Shown here: one piece after another, positions 17,060 through 25,864 of the stretch | Layout: every line of letters begins with the position of its first letter | Position numbering within the stretch: the stretch's first letter is position 1 | Assembly: GCA_016208485.1 (NCBI GenBank) | Contig: JACQXY010000010.1 | Span: 76,155 to 121,397, forward strand | DNA: 45,243 nucleotides | DNA from: Acidobacteriota bacterium | GTDB lineage: Bacteria; Actinomycetota; AC-67 | Reading direction: 5' to 3' | Notes under the pieces: model-generated | The model's input: the letters and a program-made list of their open reading frames with translations, nothing else | What the model was told of the DNA's origin: nothing | Databases searched by the model: none | Position numbers and translations under genes: made by a program

Positions 17060-18358
17060 GCGGTCAACGAAGCTCTTCTTGCGGGTCGCCTGGAGCGCCC
17101 CGGCCTCTTCCCCCGGCTCGATGCGCTGCGCGACGCCCCCGCGGTCTTCGGGCTGGAGTTCGGACTCGATGATCTCCCCGCCGAGCCGGGAGTTATCCTG
17201 ATCCGCGGTGCGCGCCAGTACGGGAAGTCGACGTGGCTGGAGGGCGCGATGCGCGATACGGTCGGCCGTCACGGCCCCGGGACCGCGCTCTTCCTCGACG
17301 GGGACTACCTGCGAGACTCCGATCATCTTGCCTCGGAGCTGTCCCGCCTGGGCGCGGCCTTCCGTCCCGACGCGCCCGTCCGGCGGCTGTTCGTGGACGA
17401 GATCACGGCGGTGGCGGAGTGGGAGCGCGGCCTCAAGCGCGTCCTCGATCGGGGCGAGCTGCGCCGGATCCTCGTCGTCACGACCGGCTCTCGGGCGACG
17501 GACCTGCGACGCGGAGGGGAGCGGCTCCCGGGTCGCAAGGGGAAGCTGGGTCGCACGACATACGTCTTTCTGCCCGTCCCGTACGCCGAGTTCCTCCGCG
17601 CGGGAGGCAGCGCTCTCGGGAGACGGGCGCTTGCCTCCTACGTCCTGTCCGGCGGCTCGCCCGTGGTGTGCGGTGAGCTGATCCGCGGTGGTCGCCTTCC
17701 CGAGTGGACCGTCGAGGCCGTGCGCGACTGGATCCAGGGCGAGTGCGCGCGCAGCAGGCGCAATCGCCGATCCCTCGTGGCCGTGATGCAGCAGCTCCAC
17801 CGGCACGGCGGGACCCCGCTGGGCCAGACCAAGCTCGCCAGGGAAGCCGGGCTGGCGAACAACACGGTCGCCGCCGGCTGGATCGAGATGCTCTCCGACC
17901 TGCTGTGCGTCGGCACTTCTGCGGCCTGGGACCCGAACCGGCGATCGGAGATGCCGCGCAAGCCGGCCAAGTTCCCGTTCGTGAACCTTCTTGCGGCCAC
18001 CGTATGGGCCCCCGAAGCGCCTCGCACCGCCGACGACCTCCGCCGGCTGTCACCGGAGCGGCAGGGGGTGTGGCACGAGTGGGCGGTCGCGCAGGAGATC
18101 TTCCGGCGGGCTGCGATACGCGGCGAGCCCGAGCCGGAGCGGCTCCCCTATTGGCAGTCGGACGAGCATGAGATCGACTTCGTCTCCGGCGACCGCACGT
18201 TCATCGAGGTGAAACGCGGTCCCTGTAGCGCTCTCGACTTCGCGTGGTTCCCCAGGACGTTCCCGAGAGGGCGTCTCACCGTCGTGTGCTCGACCCCGTT
18301 CGAGGCCGACCGGATCCGTGGCGTAACACTCGACGGTTTCCTCCGCGAGGCGCGCTGA
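17048..18358 (+). CDS. AAA_14 / DUF4143 family ATPase
   Basis: The product is 436 aa from GTG 17048, chosen from the promoter geometry. Walker A is IRGARQYGKSTWLEG (about 57-71), Walker B RRLFVDEITAVAEWERGLKR (about 115-134), and the sensor region LVVTTGSRATDL. A mid-part winged helix (TKLAREAGLANNTVAAGWIE) follows. The C-terminal DUF4143 domain has the restriction-fold-like pattern EIDFV...FIEVKRG (about 375-390). Such ATPases are widespread, often sporadic, and biochemically little characterised. Some sit with toxin-antitoxin genes, as here: the RHH/RelE pair starts 51 bp downstream with its own promoter. The gene seems tightly regulated by the start-codon palindrome. Confidence 0.82.
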   Translation: MNVEAVNEALLAGRLERPGLFPRLDALRDAPAVFGLEFGLDDLPAEPGVILIRGARQYGKSTWLEGAMRDTVGRHGPGTALFLDGDYLRDSDHLASELSRLGAAFRPDAPVRRLFVDEITAVAEWERGLKRVLDRGELRRILVVTTGSRATDLRRGGERLPGRKGKLGRTTYVFLPVPYAEFLRAGGSALGRRALASYVLSGGSPVVCGELIRGGRLPEWTVEAVRDWIQGECARSRRNRRSLVAVMQQLHRHGGTPLGQTKLAREAGLANNTVAAGWIEMLSDLLCVGTSAAWDPNRRSEMPRKPAKFPFVNLLAATVWAPEAPRTADDLRRLSPERQGVWHEWAVAQEIFRRAAIRGEPEPERLPYWQSDEHEIDFVSGDRTFIEVKRGPCSALDFAWFPRTFPRGRLTVVCSTPFEADRIRGVTLDGFLREAR

Positions 18359-18362
18359 ACCC

Positions 18363-18391
18363 TTGACATCATAGCGTCTAGGCATCATAAT
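18363..18391 (+). promoter_or_regulatory. Promoter of the RHH/RelE operon
   Basis: TTGACA (18363-18368), 17 bp, CATAAT (18386-18391): the best sigma70-type match in the window. AGGCA / TGCCT (around 18380-18398) and GCAT / ATGC form small inverted repeats across the -10. ATCATA occurs twice 16 bp apart. These are typical of antitoxin autoregulation. GGAGG (18399-18403) precedes the ATG by 6 nt. Confidence 0.65.
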
Positions 18392-18409
18392 GCTGCCTGG
18401 AGGTGCCCG

Positions 18410-18643
18410 ATGGACGAGGCTGCCAAGCGTTCGACCGTCTACTTCGACCCGGATCTGCATCAGGCGCTGCGCATCAAGGCCGCTCACTCGCGGCGCACGC
18501 TGTCCGACATCGTCAACGAGGCCGTGCGTCTCGCCTTGAGGGAGGACCAAGAGGACCTTGCCGCGATCACCGCTCGTGCTCACGAGCCGGCGATGACCTA
18601 TCAGCAGCTCCTCAAGGACCTCAAGGCGCATGGCAAGATATAG
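18410..18643 (+). CDS. Ribbon-helix-helix antitoxin
   Basis: The product is 77 aa. RSTVYFDPDLHQALRIKAAH is a classic RHH strand plus helix, followed by SRRTLSDIVNEAVRLALRE, the second helix. The C-terminal tail (EPAMTYQQLLKDLKAHGKI) matches the toxin-wrapping segment of RelB/CopG-type antitoxins. It overlaps the toxin start by 14 nt, so the two are translationally coupled. The promoter carries small inverted repeats suited to RHH dimers. Confidence 0.88.
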   Translation: MDEAAKRSTVYFDPDLHQALRIKAAHSRRTLSDIVNEAVRLALREDQEDLAAITARAHEPAMTYQQLLKDLKAHGKI

Positions 18644-18893
18644 CCCGGCGTTTCGCAAGTCCGTCGCCAAGGACCTTCGCACGATCCCGAAGAAGGACGT
18701 GTCTTCGGTCCTGCGCCGAATCGATCGGCTTGCGGAGGACCCGCGTGGCCCTGGCTGCGAGAAGGTGAGCGACACCGCGCACTACCGCGTGCGCCATGCC
18801 GACTACCGGGTCGTCTACGGGATCGATGATGATGCTCTTGTCATCGTCGTCATCAGGGTGGGCAACCGGCGCGAGATCTACAGGGGAATCTGA
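18630..18893 (+). CDS. RelE/ParE family toxin
   Basis: The product is 87 aa. It starts MARYSPAFRKSVAKDLRTIP and has VLRRIDRLAEDPRG, then YRVRHADYRVVYGIDDDALV and RVGNRREIYR. This is the compact RelE fold with basic and Arg residues in the C-terminal half. RelE members cut mRNA in the ribosomal A site, while ParE members hit gyrase; the HADYRVVY-type core slightly favours RelE. The length is normal. It follows and overlaps the RHH antitoxin. Confidence 0.88.
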   Translation: MARYSPAFRKSVAKDLRTIPKKDVSSVLRRIDRLAEDPRGPGCEKVSDTAHYRVRHADYRVVYGIDDDALVIVVIRVGNRREIYRGI

Positions 18894-18930
18894 GATCGGT
18901 CGTCCGCGCCGCGGTTGGCTCTGAACGTGC

Positions 18931-21009
18931 CTACAGGCGCCAGTCCACTGCGCGCTCAGGCGTGTAGGCGCAGAAGATGCCGGTCGTGATCGCGTTCTCG
19001 AGGTGGCGGCCGAGCGCTGGGACCTCCGCTGAGATGCGCGCGACAGCCTCCCGGATCCGGTTGCCGACGGCTTTGCGCATGCGCTCGCCGGGATCCCCGG
19101 TGCGCCGCGCCCGGCCTCCCAGGCCGTAAGCGCGCGTGAGTTCCGCCGCGATCGCGTCGCGCTCATCCCGAGCCTTGCAGGCGCGCTGCGCGTCCCCCCA
19201 ACCCTCGGCCTCGGCGATCTCGGCCTCGAGGTCGGCGACGCGATCGCGGTAGGCGCGGCGCGCGCGCTCGTCGAGGACCGCCCCGGTGTCGCCCTCGACG
19301 CCGAGCGAGGCCGCGTCGCCCCAGCCCGCGGTCCGCGGCGCGCACCCCTCGGCCGCCGCGACGAGGTCGGCCACGTGCACCTCGCCGCCGGGGCGAGCGA
19401 GCAGCGCCGCGAGATACCCGAGGCCCTTGGTGTGGCGCATGCGCGCCCGCGCGCCACCCCAGGAGATGCTCCAGTAGTCGCCCTCGCGGCGGAAGAGCGC
19501 GCCGGGAGCCGGCGCCGCTCCCGGAGGCCCGGGATCGCGCTCCACCGCCCGCTGCAACCACGAGGAGGCCTCGGCGCCCTGACCGGAGGTCCGCGAGAAG
19601 GTCCGCAGCCTGTCCGCGAGGAGCATGGCGTCGGCGGGACGCTCCTCGAGTGCCCACTCGAGCGCGTCCCGCAGGTCGCCGTGGGAGGCCTCGGGGTGCG
19701 CGAGCCACTCGGCCTGGGCCGCGCCGGCGAGAGCGGGTTGCGCCTGCTCCGCCAGGGCGAGGCACCACGCGAGGTGGCGCGCTCGCACCGCGGTCTCCTC
19801 GCCGGCGTCCGCGAGGCGCTCTCGCGCGTACTCGCGCACGCTCTGCAGGAGCCGGTACCGAGCCCGGCCTCCCGAGTGCTCCACGACCACCAGTGACTTC
19901 TCGGCGAGTGCGGCCAGGTGGTCGAGAACCTCCTCGACCGGTAGCTCGTCACCGGCGCCGACGGCCTCGACGGCGCCGATGTCGAACGACCCGGCGAAGA
20001 GGGCAAGGCGCCGGAAGAGCGCGCGCTCCGCGTCCGTCAACAGGTCGTGGCTCCAGTCGAGGAGTGCGCGCAGGGTCTGGTGGCGCGGCGGCCCGTCGCG
20101 CCCCGGCGCGCGCAGCAGGCGGAACCGGTCGCAGAGCCGCTCGGAGATCTCGGTCACGCCGAGCACGCGGACGCGCGCGGCCGCGAGCTCGATCGCGAGC
20201 GGCAGCCCGTCGAGACGGTGGCAGATGCGCGCGACCTCCGCCACGGCGCCGGGCTCCGCCGTGAGCGCGGGCGCGACGGCCGCGGCCCGATCGAGGAAGA
20301 GGCGCACCGCGGCGTATCGCCGGATGGTGTCGTCCGGGGGCAGCTCGCGCGGGTCCGGGCACCCGAGGGGCGGGACCGTGAGGACCCGCTCTCCCGCGGC
20401 GCCGAGCGGCTCGACGCTCGTAGCGAGGACGCGCAGGTGAGGGGCGGCGGCCAGGAGTGCGAGCGCGAGGGCGCGCGCGGCGCCGAGCACGTGCTCGCAG
20501 TTGTCGAGCACCAGCAGCAGCTCCCGGTCCCGCAGGGCGTCGCACAGGGTGGTGGCCGCCGGCGCGTCCGGCCGCTCGCGGACGTCGAGCGCGCGGGCGA
20601 CCGCCTGCGGGACGAGGTCGGGGTCCGAGACAGGCCCCAGCTCGGCCAGCCACACACCGCCGGCGTAGCGATCGGCGAGAAGCGCCGCGGCCTCGAGAGC
20701 GAGACGGGTCTTGCCGGCTCCACCGACGCCGGCGAGCGTGATCAGTCGCGATTCGGCGAGCGCCTCGGCGATCGCCTCCATCTCCCGCTCGCGGTTGACG
20801 AAGCTCGTGAACGCAGCCGGGAGGTTTCCGACGGCCGGCGCGCGGCGGGTGCTCGTCGCGCGCTCGCACCGGATCAGTTGGGGGGAGCTCCTCTTGGGGC
20901 ACCGTGACACAGCCGGAGACCGCCTTCTGTGGTGGATGAGGACCTCCGGCGTGTCGTCAGGGCCTTCGTCGGCGGGGAGCGCGCGCCGAGTGCGCAAGAC
21001 CCTCTCCAT
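18931..21009 (-). CDS. STAND (NB-ARC-like) ATPase with RTG-FCxY C-terminal domain; N-terminal effector domain missing
   Basis: The product is 692 aa from ATG 21009, which overlaps the previous stop as TGATG. Residues 1-70 are Arg-rich and unrecognised. The STAND core then begins abruptly: FVNREREM, Walker A TLAGVGGAGKTRLALEA (about 95), Walker B LLLVLDNCEHVL, LRVLATS sensor, GLPLAIELAAAR, then a winged helix (LLDWSHDLLTDAERALFRRL). Few TPR-like helices follow. Residues about 503-692 form the same domain as the C-terminus of the 27772-31389 protein (FRREGDYWSISWGG, LDERARRAYRDRVADLEAEI, LGRHLENAITTGIFCAY). Relatives usually carry a cyclase or HTH domain before the core. Here that place is taken by a short tail fused to the end of an unrelated operon, so the gene looks 5'-truncated and captured. 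Confidence 0.82.
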   Translation of the reverse strand: MERVLRTRRALPADEGPDDTPEVLIHHRRRSPAVSRCPKRSSPQLIRCERATSTRRAPAVGNLPAAFTSFVNREREMEAIAEALAESRLITLAGVGGAGKTRLALEAAALLADRYAGGVWLAELGPVSDPDLVPQAVARALDVRERPDAPAATTLCDALRDRELLLVLDNCEHVLGAARALALALLAAAPHLRVLATSVEPLGAAGERVLTVPPLGCPDPRELPPDDTIRRYAAVRLFLDRAAAVAPALTAEPGAVAEVARICHRLDGLPLAIELAAARVRVLGVTEISERLCDRFRLLRAPGRDGPPRHQTLRALLDWSHDLLTDAERALFRRLALFAGSFDIGAVEAVGAGDELPVEEVLDHLAALAEKSLVVVEHSGGRARYRLLQSVREYARERLADAGEETAVRARHLAWCLALAEQAQPALAGAAQAEWLAHPEASHGDLRDALEWALEERPADAMLLADRLRTFSRTSGQGAEASSWLQRAVERDPGPPGAAPAPGALFRREGDYWSISWGGARARMRHTKGLGYLAALLARPGGEVHVADLVAAAEGCAPRTAGWGDAASLGVEGDTGAVLDERARRAYRDRVADLEAEIAEAEGWGDAQRACKARDERDAIAAELTRAYGLGGRARRTGDPGERMRKAVGNRIREAVARISAEVPALGRHLENAITTGIFCAYTPERAVDWRL

Positions 21010-23510
21010 CACACCACCACCACCGTCACCCCAGCCCCCGGGGTCTCGACGTTCCCCGCGCGGTCCTTCGCCCTTGAGGTGATCGTGTAGACCCCGGGGA
21101 GATCGGGAAGCTCGATCGAGAACAGGCAGCTCCTGCGGACGACCGAGCACGCCCGGTCCAAGGGAGTGACCGTTCGGGTCTGCTGGATGAGCCCAAGGGG
21201 GCCGGAGAAGACGATCTCCACCTCCTCCAGCCCGAAGGAGTCGTCCACGGCCCTTCCCCGGAGCACGTCCCCGGCGTTCTTCAGGCGCAGGTCCCCGTCT
21301 GCCGCCATCACCCGGGACCTTGGGGGAGAGAAGTCAAGTGCCGCCTGGGGCCTTGGGATCAGCTCGGCAATGAGCTTTGCGATCTCAAGGGCCCCCACGT
21401 CAGAGGGGAACAGGCAGTCGGTCGGGGTGTGGGAGGCAGCGCCCCCCGCCGGGTACTGGATCCAGGTCTGCACTGCAGAGGGATCCCGAGATCCGCAGTA
21501 TCCCGAGGGGTGCTGGCCGGCCTCGCGACCGAGCAGGAGTTCAGAAAGCGGGGCGACCTCCGCCCGGGTGCCGGTTGCATCGAAGCCCTTCACCGCATCC
21601 ACGATCGCGGCGTCAACCACCCCGATCAGGTACTCCGCGCGCTCCCGAGCCTTGTGGGAACTCCTCCAGGCCGGGTACTCCGGATCGCACTGCGTGTGGA
21701 CGCCTCCGACGAGCGCTGGGTTGTCGAGGTAGGCAGGCCAGGAGTTGAAGGGGGAGTAGAGCGTGGTCACGACCACGACCATCTTGGGATCTCCGAGGAG
21801 CTTTCCGAGAGCTGCCTTGATCCCGTCGCTCACGACCTGCGCTCGCGATGCGGCATAGGCGGGGATCGAGTCCTCCGGGGTGTCGCAGAGCAGGGTGCGC
21901 TGGGCGAGGGGTGTGGAGAGACCGAGGTCCTCCCAACCGGCAGTGATCGTGGCGAGAGCCGAGTGATTGGGGTCGCGCAGGGCGAGGGCGGCATCGGCTT
22001 GGGCCGCGAGATCGGAGGCCGTCGCACCCTGGCAGGCGAGGTTCGCCACCAGCTCGGTGAAGTCCCCGAGCAGGGTCTTGAGGAGCGCGGGGTACGAGGC
22101 AGGGCTCCTCTGGCAGGGACCGGTCGCGCCCGCTAGGCCCGCGCCTGAGGCGATCCCGTCCCCGAGCGCGAAGTACTGGGCGCTGAGGTCGGCGAGGAAG
22201 ATGTCCCATCTGAGGTTCGTGTCCCCGGCCACAAGGTTGGTCGCCGCCGACACGAACGCGGCGAACCGACCGTTGGGCGAGATCGAGACGCCGCCGGCCG
22301 ACGAGAGGGGGAGCCCATCGGCGCCGCTCCGGCCGTTTCCCTGCACTCCGGATGACGAGACCGACACGCGCATGGTCTCGCGACCGAGGCGGTCGCGGAC
22401 GAATGCGTCCTGGAACGTGTTCGTGTCACCAGCGACGAGGTTCGTCGCCTGGGATTCGAAAACGACGTAACGACCGTCGGCCGAGATCGCTGGCTCCGAA
22501 CTGTGACCGTTCCCGCCCTCCTCGGTGGAGGACAGCGAAAGATGCTCGGTCGCGCCCGCATCGCGGTCGCGCACGAAAACGTCGAAGACCGACTCCGTGT
22601 CCGTGGGCGCTAGGTTGTGAGCTCCCGAGGTAAACGCCACGAACCGGCCATCTGCTGAGATGGAGGGGGAGAAGCTGGGCCCGTCTCCCTCCAGCCCGAA
22701 CGACGTCAAGGAGACGCGCTCGGTCGTTCCGAGACTGCGATCACGAACGAAGATATCGTCGGACACGTTGGTGTCGCCGACCACGAGGTCCACGGCCCCC
22801 GACCAGAACGCAACGTAGCGTCCGTCGCCGGAGATCGAGGGACCACCGGTCCACGGATAGCTGCTCTCCACCTCGTTGGAGGACTCCGAGACGCGCTCGG
22901 TTGTGCCGGCCACGCGGTCGCGAAGGAAGACCTCCTCGTTGCTGTAGATGTCGCTCGCCACGAGGTTGGTGGCCCCGGACTTGAAGGCCACGTATCGGCC
23001 GTCGGCCGAGATGGAGGGCTCTGCGCTGTGCCAGTTCCCCTCCGCGCCCGAGGAGGAGACCGAGACGCGCTCGGTCGTGCCCAGGACGCGGTCGCGGACG
23101 AAGACGTCCTCTAGGCTGTTGCTGTCTCCCGGCACGAGGTTGTTGGCTTGGGAGGTGAAGGCAACGTACCTCCCGTCCTCCGAGATCGAGCCATCCTCGC
23201 TCGCCCCGTTCCCCTGTGCGCCGCCCGAGGACACGGAGACTCGCTCGGTGGTGGCCAGAGCACGGTCTCGGACGAAGACATCGGAGGCGCCGTTTGTGTC
23301 GCCCGAGACGAGGTCCGAAGCCATTGACTTGAACGTCACATACCGCCCCTCGGCCGCGATCGCCACGTCCCCGCTGTCACCCGTCGCCTGCGCTCCCTGC
23401 CAGGTGAGCGACACGCGCTCCGTCGGGCTGAATGCCTCCGCGCGCCGCGGCGCGACGACCCCCGGAAGCGCCCCCGCCAAGACGAGGATCGCCACCCCCA
23501 CCCGGCGCAT
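21009..23510 (-). CDS. Secreted PD40-propeller protein with SGNH-like domain lacking catalytic residues (copy B)
   Basis: The product is 833 aa. ATG 23510 overlaps the upstream stop as TGATG. The signal peptide ends near AEA-FS (about 26). Seven PD40/TolB-type blades (about 30-440) follow the pattern ERVSVSSSGxEGN, SISADGRYVAF, NLVxGDTNxxxDVFVRDR. Residues about 445-730 have SGNH/GDSL-hydrolase layout: YFALGDGIASGAGL, CQGATASDL, ATITAGWEDLG, TDCLFPSDVGALEIAKLIAE. The nucleophile Ser of GDS is Gly, the Asn of the G-x-ND block is Glu, and the His of D-x-x-H-P is Phe. The C-terminal 90 residues form an Ig-like domain ending GVTVVVV. Hydrolysis is not expected; a binding role is inferred. Confidence 0.83.
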   Translation of the reverse strand: MRRVGVAILVLAGALPGVVAPRRAEAFSPTERVSLTWQGAQATGDSGDVAIAAEGRYVTFKSMASDLVSGDTNGASDVFVRDRALATTERVSVSSGGAQGNGASEDGSISEDGRYVAFTSQANNLVPGDSNSLEDVFVRDRVLGTTERVSVSSSGAEGNWHSAEPSISADGRYVAFKSGATNLVASDIYSNEEVFLRDRVAGTTERVSESSNEVESSYPWTGGPSISGDGRYVAFWSGAVDLVVGDTNVSDDIFVRDRSLGTTERVSLTSFGLEGDGPSFSPSISADGRFVAFTSGAHNLAPTDTESVFDVFVRDRDAGATEHLSLSSTEEGGNGHSSEPAISADGRYVVFESQATNLVAGDTNTFQDAFVRDRLGRETMRVSVSSSGVQGNGRSGADGLPLSSAGGVSISPNGRFAAFVSAATNLVAGDTNLRWDIFLADLSAQYFALGDGIASGAGLAGATGPCQRSPASYPALLKTLLGDFTELVANLACQGATASDLAAQADAALALRDPNHSALATITAGWEDLGLSTPLAQRTLLCDTPEDSIPAYAASRAQVVSDGIKAALGKLLGDPKMVVVVTTLYSPFNSWPAYLDNPALVGGVHTQCDPEYPAWRSSHKARERAEYLIGVVDAAIVDAVKGFDATGTRAEVAPLSELLLGREAGQHPSGYCGSRDPSAVQTWIQYPAGGAASHTPTDCLFPSDVGALEIAKLIAELIPRPQAALDFSPPRSRVMAADGDLRLKNAGDVLRGRAVDDSFGLEEVEIVFSGPLGLIQQTRTVTPLDRACSVVRRSCLFSIELPDLPGVYTITSRAKDRAGNVETPGAGVTVVVV

Positions 23511-24681
23511 CACACCACCACCACCGTCACCCCCGTCCCCGGGGACTCGGTGTTCCCCGCGCGATCTTTCGCGCTTGAGGTGATCGTGTAGACCCCGGGG
23601 AGATCGGGAAGCTCGATCGAGAACAGGCAGCTCCTGCGGACGACCGAGCACGCCCGGTCCAAGGGAGTGACCGTTCGGGTCTGCTGGATGAGCCCAAGGG
23701 GGCCGGAGAAGACAACCTCCACCTCCTCCAGCCCGAAGGAGTCGTCCACGGCCCTTCCCCGGAGCACGTCCCCGGCGTTCTTCAGGCGGAGGTCCCCGTC
23801 TGCGGCCATCACCCGGGACCTTGGAGGAGAGTAGTCAAGTGCCGCCTGAGGTCGTGGGATCAGCTCTGCAATGAGCTTTGCGATCTCAAGGGCCCCCACG
23901 TCAGAGGGGAACAGGCAGTCGGTCGGGGTGTGGGAGGCAGCGCCCCCCGCCGGGTACTGGATCCAGGTCTGCACTGCAGAGGGATCCCGAGATCCGCAGT
24001 ACCCCGAGGGGTGCTGGGCGGCCTCGCGACCGAGCAGGAGTTCAGAAAGCGGGGCGACCTCCACCCGGGTGCCGGTTGCATCGAAGCCCTTCACCGCATC
24101 CACGATCGCGGCGTTGACCTCCTCCACCAGGTACTCCGCGCGCTCCCGAGCCTTGTGGGAGCTCCTCCAGGCCGGGTACTCCGGATCGCACTGGGTGTGG
24201 ACGCCTCCGACGAGCGCTGGGTTGTCGAGGTAGGAGGGGTAGGAGTTGAAGGGGGAGTAGAGAGTCGTTACGACCACGACCATCTTGGGGTCCGCGAGGA
24301 GCTTTCCGAGAGCTGCCTTGATCCCGTCGCTCACGACCTGCGCTCGCGATGCGGCATAGGCGGGGATCAAGTCCTCCGGGGTGTCGCAGAGGAGCTGGCG
24401 CTGGGCAAGGGGTGTGGAGAGACCGAGGTCCTCCCAGCCGGATGAGATCGTGGCGAGAGCCTCCAGGTCGGTGTCGCGCAGGGCGAGGGCGGCATCGGCT
24501 TGGGAGGAGAGGTCGGAGGCCGTCGCGCCCTGGCAGGTGAGGTTCGCCACCAGCTCAGTGAAGTCCCCGAGCAGGGTCTTCAGGAGCGCGGGATAGGAGG
24601 CGGGGCTCGTCTGGCAGGGACCGGTCGTGCCGGGAAGACCCGCGCCGGAGGCGATGCCGTCGCCGAGCGCGAAGTACTGGG
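21009..24681 (-). repeat. Tandem duplication: 1.17-kb 3' halves of copies B and C, 2,501-bp offset
   Basis: 21009-22180 and 23510-24681 align without any insertion or deletion. The offset is 2,501 bp both at the stop codons and at the GAGCGCGAAGTACTGG block (22166 and 24667). Differences are scattered single bases. The propeller-coding 5' halves are much more divergent and differ in blade number. Confidence 0.8.
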
Positions 24682-25864
24682 TGGGAAGAGCAGTCAGGAA
24701 GATGTCGGACGCCGAGTTCGTGTCCCCGGGGGCGAGGTTGGAGGCGTATGAGGAGAATGCGATGAACCGGCCGTCGGCCGAGATCGAGGCCTCGGAGCTG
24801 TCGGCGTCGCCTTCCGCTCCCGAAGAGGAAACCGATACGCGCTCGGTCGTGTTCGCCGCGCGGTCGCGGACGAAGACGTCGTCATACCCGTTCGTGTCTC
24901 CGGGGACGAGGGTGGAGGCCCCGGACCCGAAGGCCACGTAGCGGCCGTCGGCCGAGACGGAGGGCCATCCGCTGCCCCAGTCTCCCTCCGCGCCCGAGGA
25001 GGAAACCGATACGCGCTCGGTCGTGCCGGCCGCGCGGTCGCGGACGAAGATGTCCGCCCCCCCGTTTGTGTCTCCGGGGACCAGGGTGGAGGCCCCGGAC
25101 CCGAAGGCCACGTATCGGCCGTTGGCTGAGATCGAGAGTTCGGAGCTGTTGCCGTTCCCCTGCGCGCCCGAGGAGGAGACCGACACGCGCTCGGTCGTGC
25201 CGCCCGCGCGGTCGCGCACGAAGATGTCCCACCGCCCGTTCGTGTCTCCCGGGACGAGGTTGTAGGCCCAGGACATGAAGGCCACGTAGCGGCCGTCGGT
25301 CGAGACTGAGGGTCGGAAGCTGTGCCAGTTCCCCTCCTCGCCCGAGGAGGAGATCGAGGCGCGCTCGGTCGTGCCGGCCGCGCGGTCGCGCACGAAGATG
25401 TCCCACTGCCCGTTCGTGTCTCCCGGGACGAGGTTGGAGGCGATGGACTCGAAGGCCACGTAGTGGCCGTCGGCCGAGATGGAGGGCCATCCGCTGCCCC
25501 AGTCTCCCTCCGCGCCCGAGGAGGAGACCGACACGCGCTCGGTCGTGCCGCCCGCGAGGTCGCGGACGAAGCTGTCCGCCCTCCCGTTTGCGTCTCCCGG
25601 GACGAGGTTGGAGGCGGCGGATGCGAAGGCCACGTAGCGGCCGTCGGCCGAAACCGAGGCCCCGTAGCCGGCGTCGTCGGCCTCAGCGCCCGAGGAGGAG
25701 ACCGAGACGCGCACCGTGATGCGTGTTCCCGCGGCCTCCGCGCGCCCCGGCGCCACGACCCCCTGGAGCGCCCCCGCCGCGATGAGGAGGATGACTCCCC
25801 ACCGGGCGGACGATCCCCCGCGCGCGCCAGGAACCCCGCCGGTCGCCTTCCGCCTAGAGGTCAT
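23510..25864 (-). CDS. Secreted PD40-propeller protein with SGNH-like domain lacking catalytic residues (copy C)
   Basis: The product is 784 aa, a paralogue of the next gene. The N-terminus (MTSRRKATGGVPGARGGSSA) leads into a signal peptide ending AEA-AG (about 45). Six PD40 blades (about 48-390) are closer to each other than those of copy B. The SGNH-like and Ig-like C-terminal part is nearly the same as in copy B, again with GDG for GDS, WEDLG for the ND block and DCLFP for D-x-x-H-P. Loss of the catalytic set therefore preceded the duplication. Its start overlaps the stop of the upstream PD40 gene by 11 nt (ATGACCTCTAG). Its own stop overlaps the start of copy B as TGATG. Confidence 0.83.
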   Translation of the reverse strand: MTSRRKATGGVPGARGGSSARWGVILLIAAGALQGVVAPGRAEAAGTRITVRVSVSSSGAEADDAGYGASVSADGRYVAFASAASNLVPGDANGRADSFVRDLAGGTTERVSVSSSGAEGDWGSGWPSISADGHYVAFESIASNLVPGDTNGQWDIFVRDRAAGTTERASISSSGEEGNWHSFRPSVSTDGRYVAFMSWAYNLVPGDTNGRWDIFVRDRAGGTTERVSVSSSGAQGNGNSSELSISANGRYVAFGSGASTLVPGDTNGGADIFVRDRAAGTTERVSVSSSGAEGDWGSGWPSVSADGRYVAFGSGASTLVPGDTNGYDDVFVRDRAANTTERVSVSSSGAEGDADSSEASISADGRFIAFSSYASNLAPGDTNSASDIFLTALPTQYFALGDGIASGAGLPGTTGPCQTSPASYPALLKTLLGDFTELVANLTCQGATASDLSSQADAALALRDTDLEALATISSGWEDLGLSTPLAQRQLLCDTPEDLIPAYAASRAQVVSDGIKAALGKLLADPKMVVVVTTLYSPFNSYPSYLDNPALVGGVHTQCDPEYPAWRSSHKARERAEYLVEEVNAAIVDAVKGFDATGTRVEVAPLSELLLGREAAQHPSGYCGSRDPSAVQTWIQYPAGGAASHTPTDCLFPSDVGALEIAKLIAELIPRPQAALDYSPPRSRVMAADGDLRLKNAGDVLRGRAVDDSFGLEEVEVVFSGPLGLIQQTRTVTPLDRACSVVRRSCLFSIELPDLPGVYTITSSAKDRAGNTESPGTGVTVVVV

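Noticed and set aside
21009..24681. Active GDSL esterases
   Set aside because: The general layout fits, but Ser, Asn and His of the catalytic blocks are all replaced in both copies.
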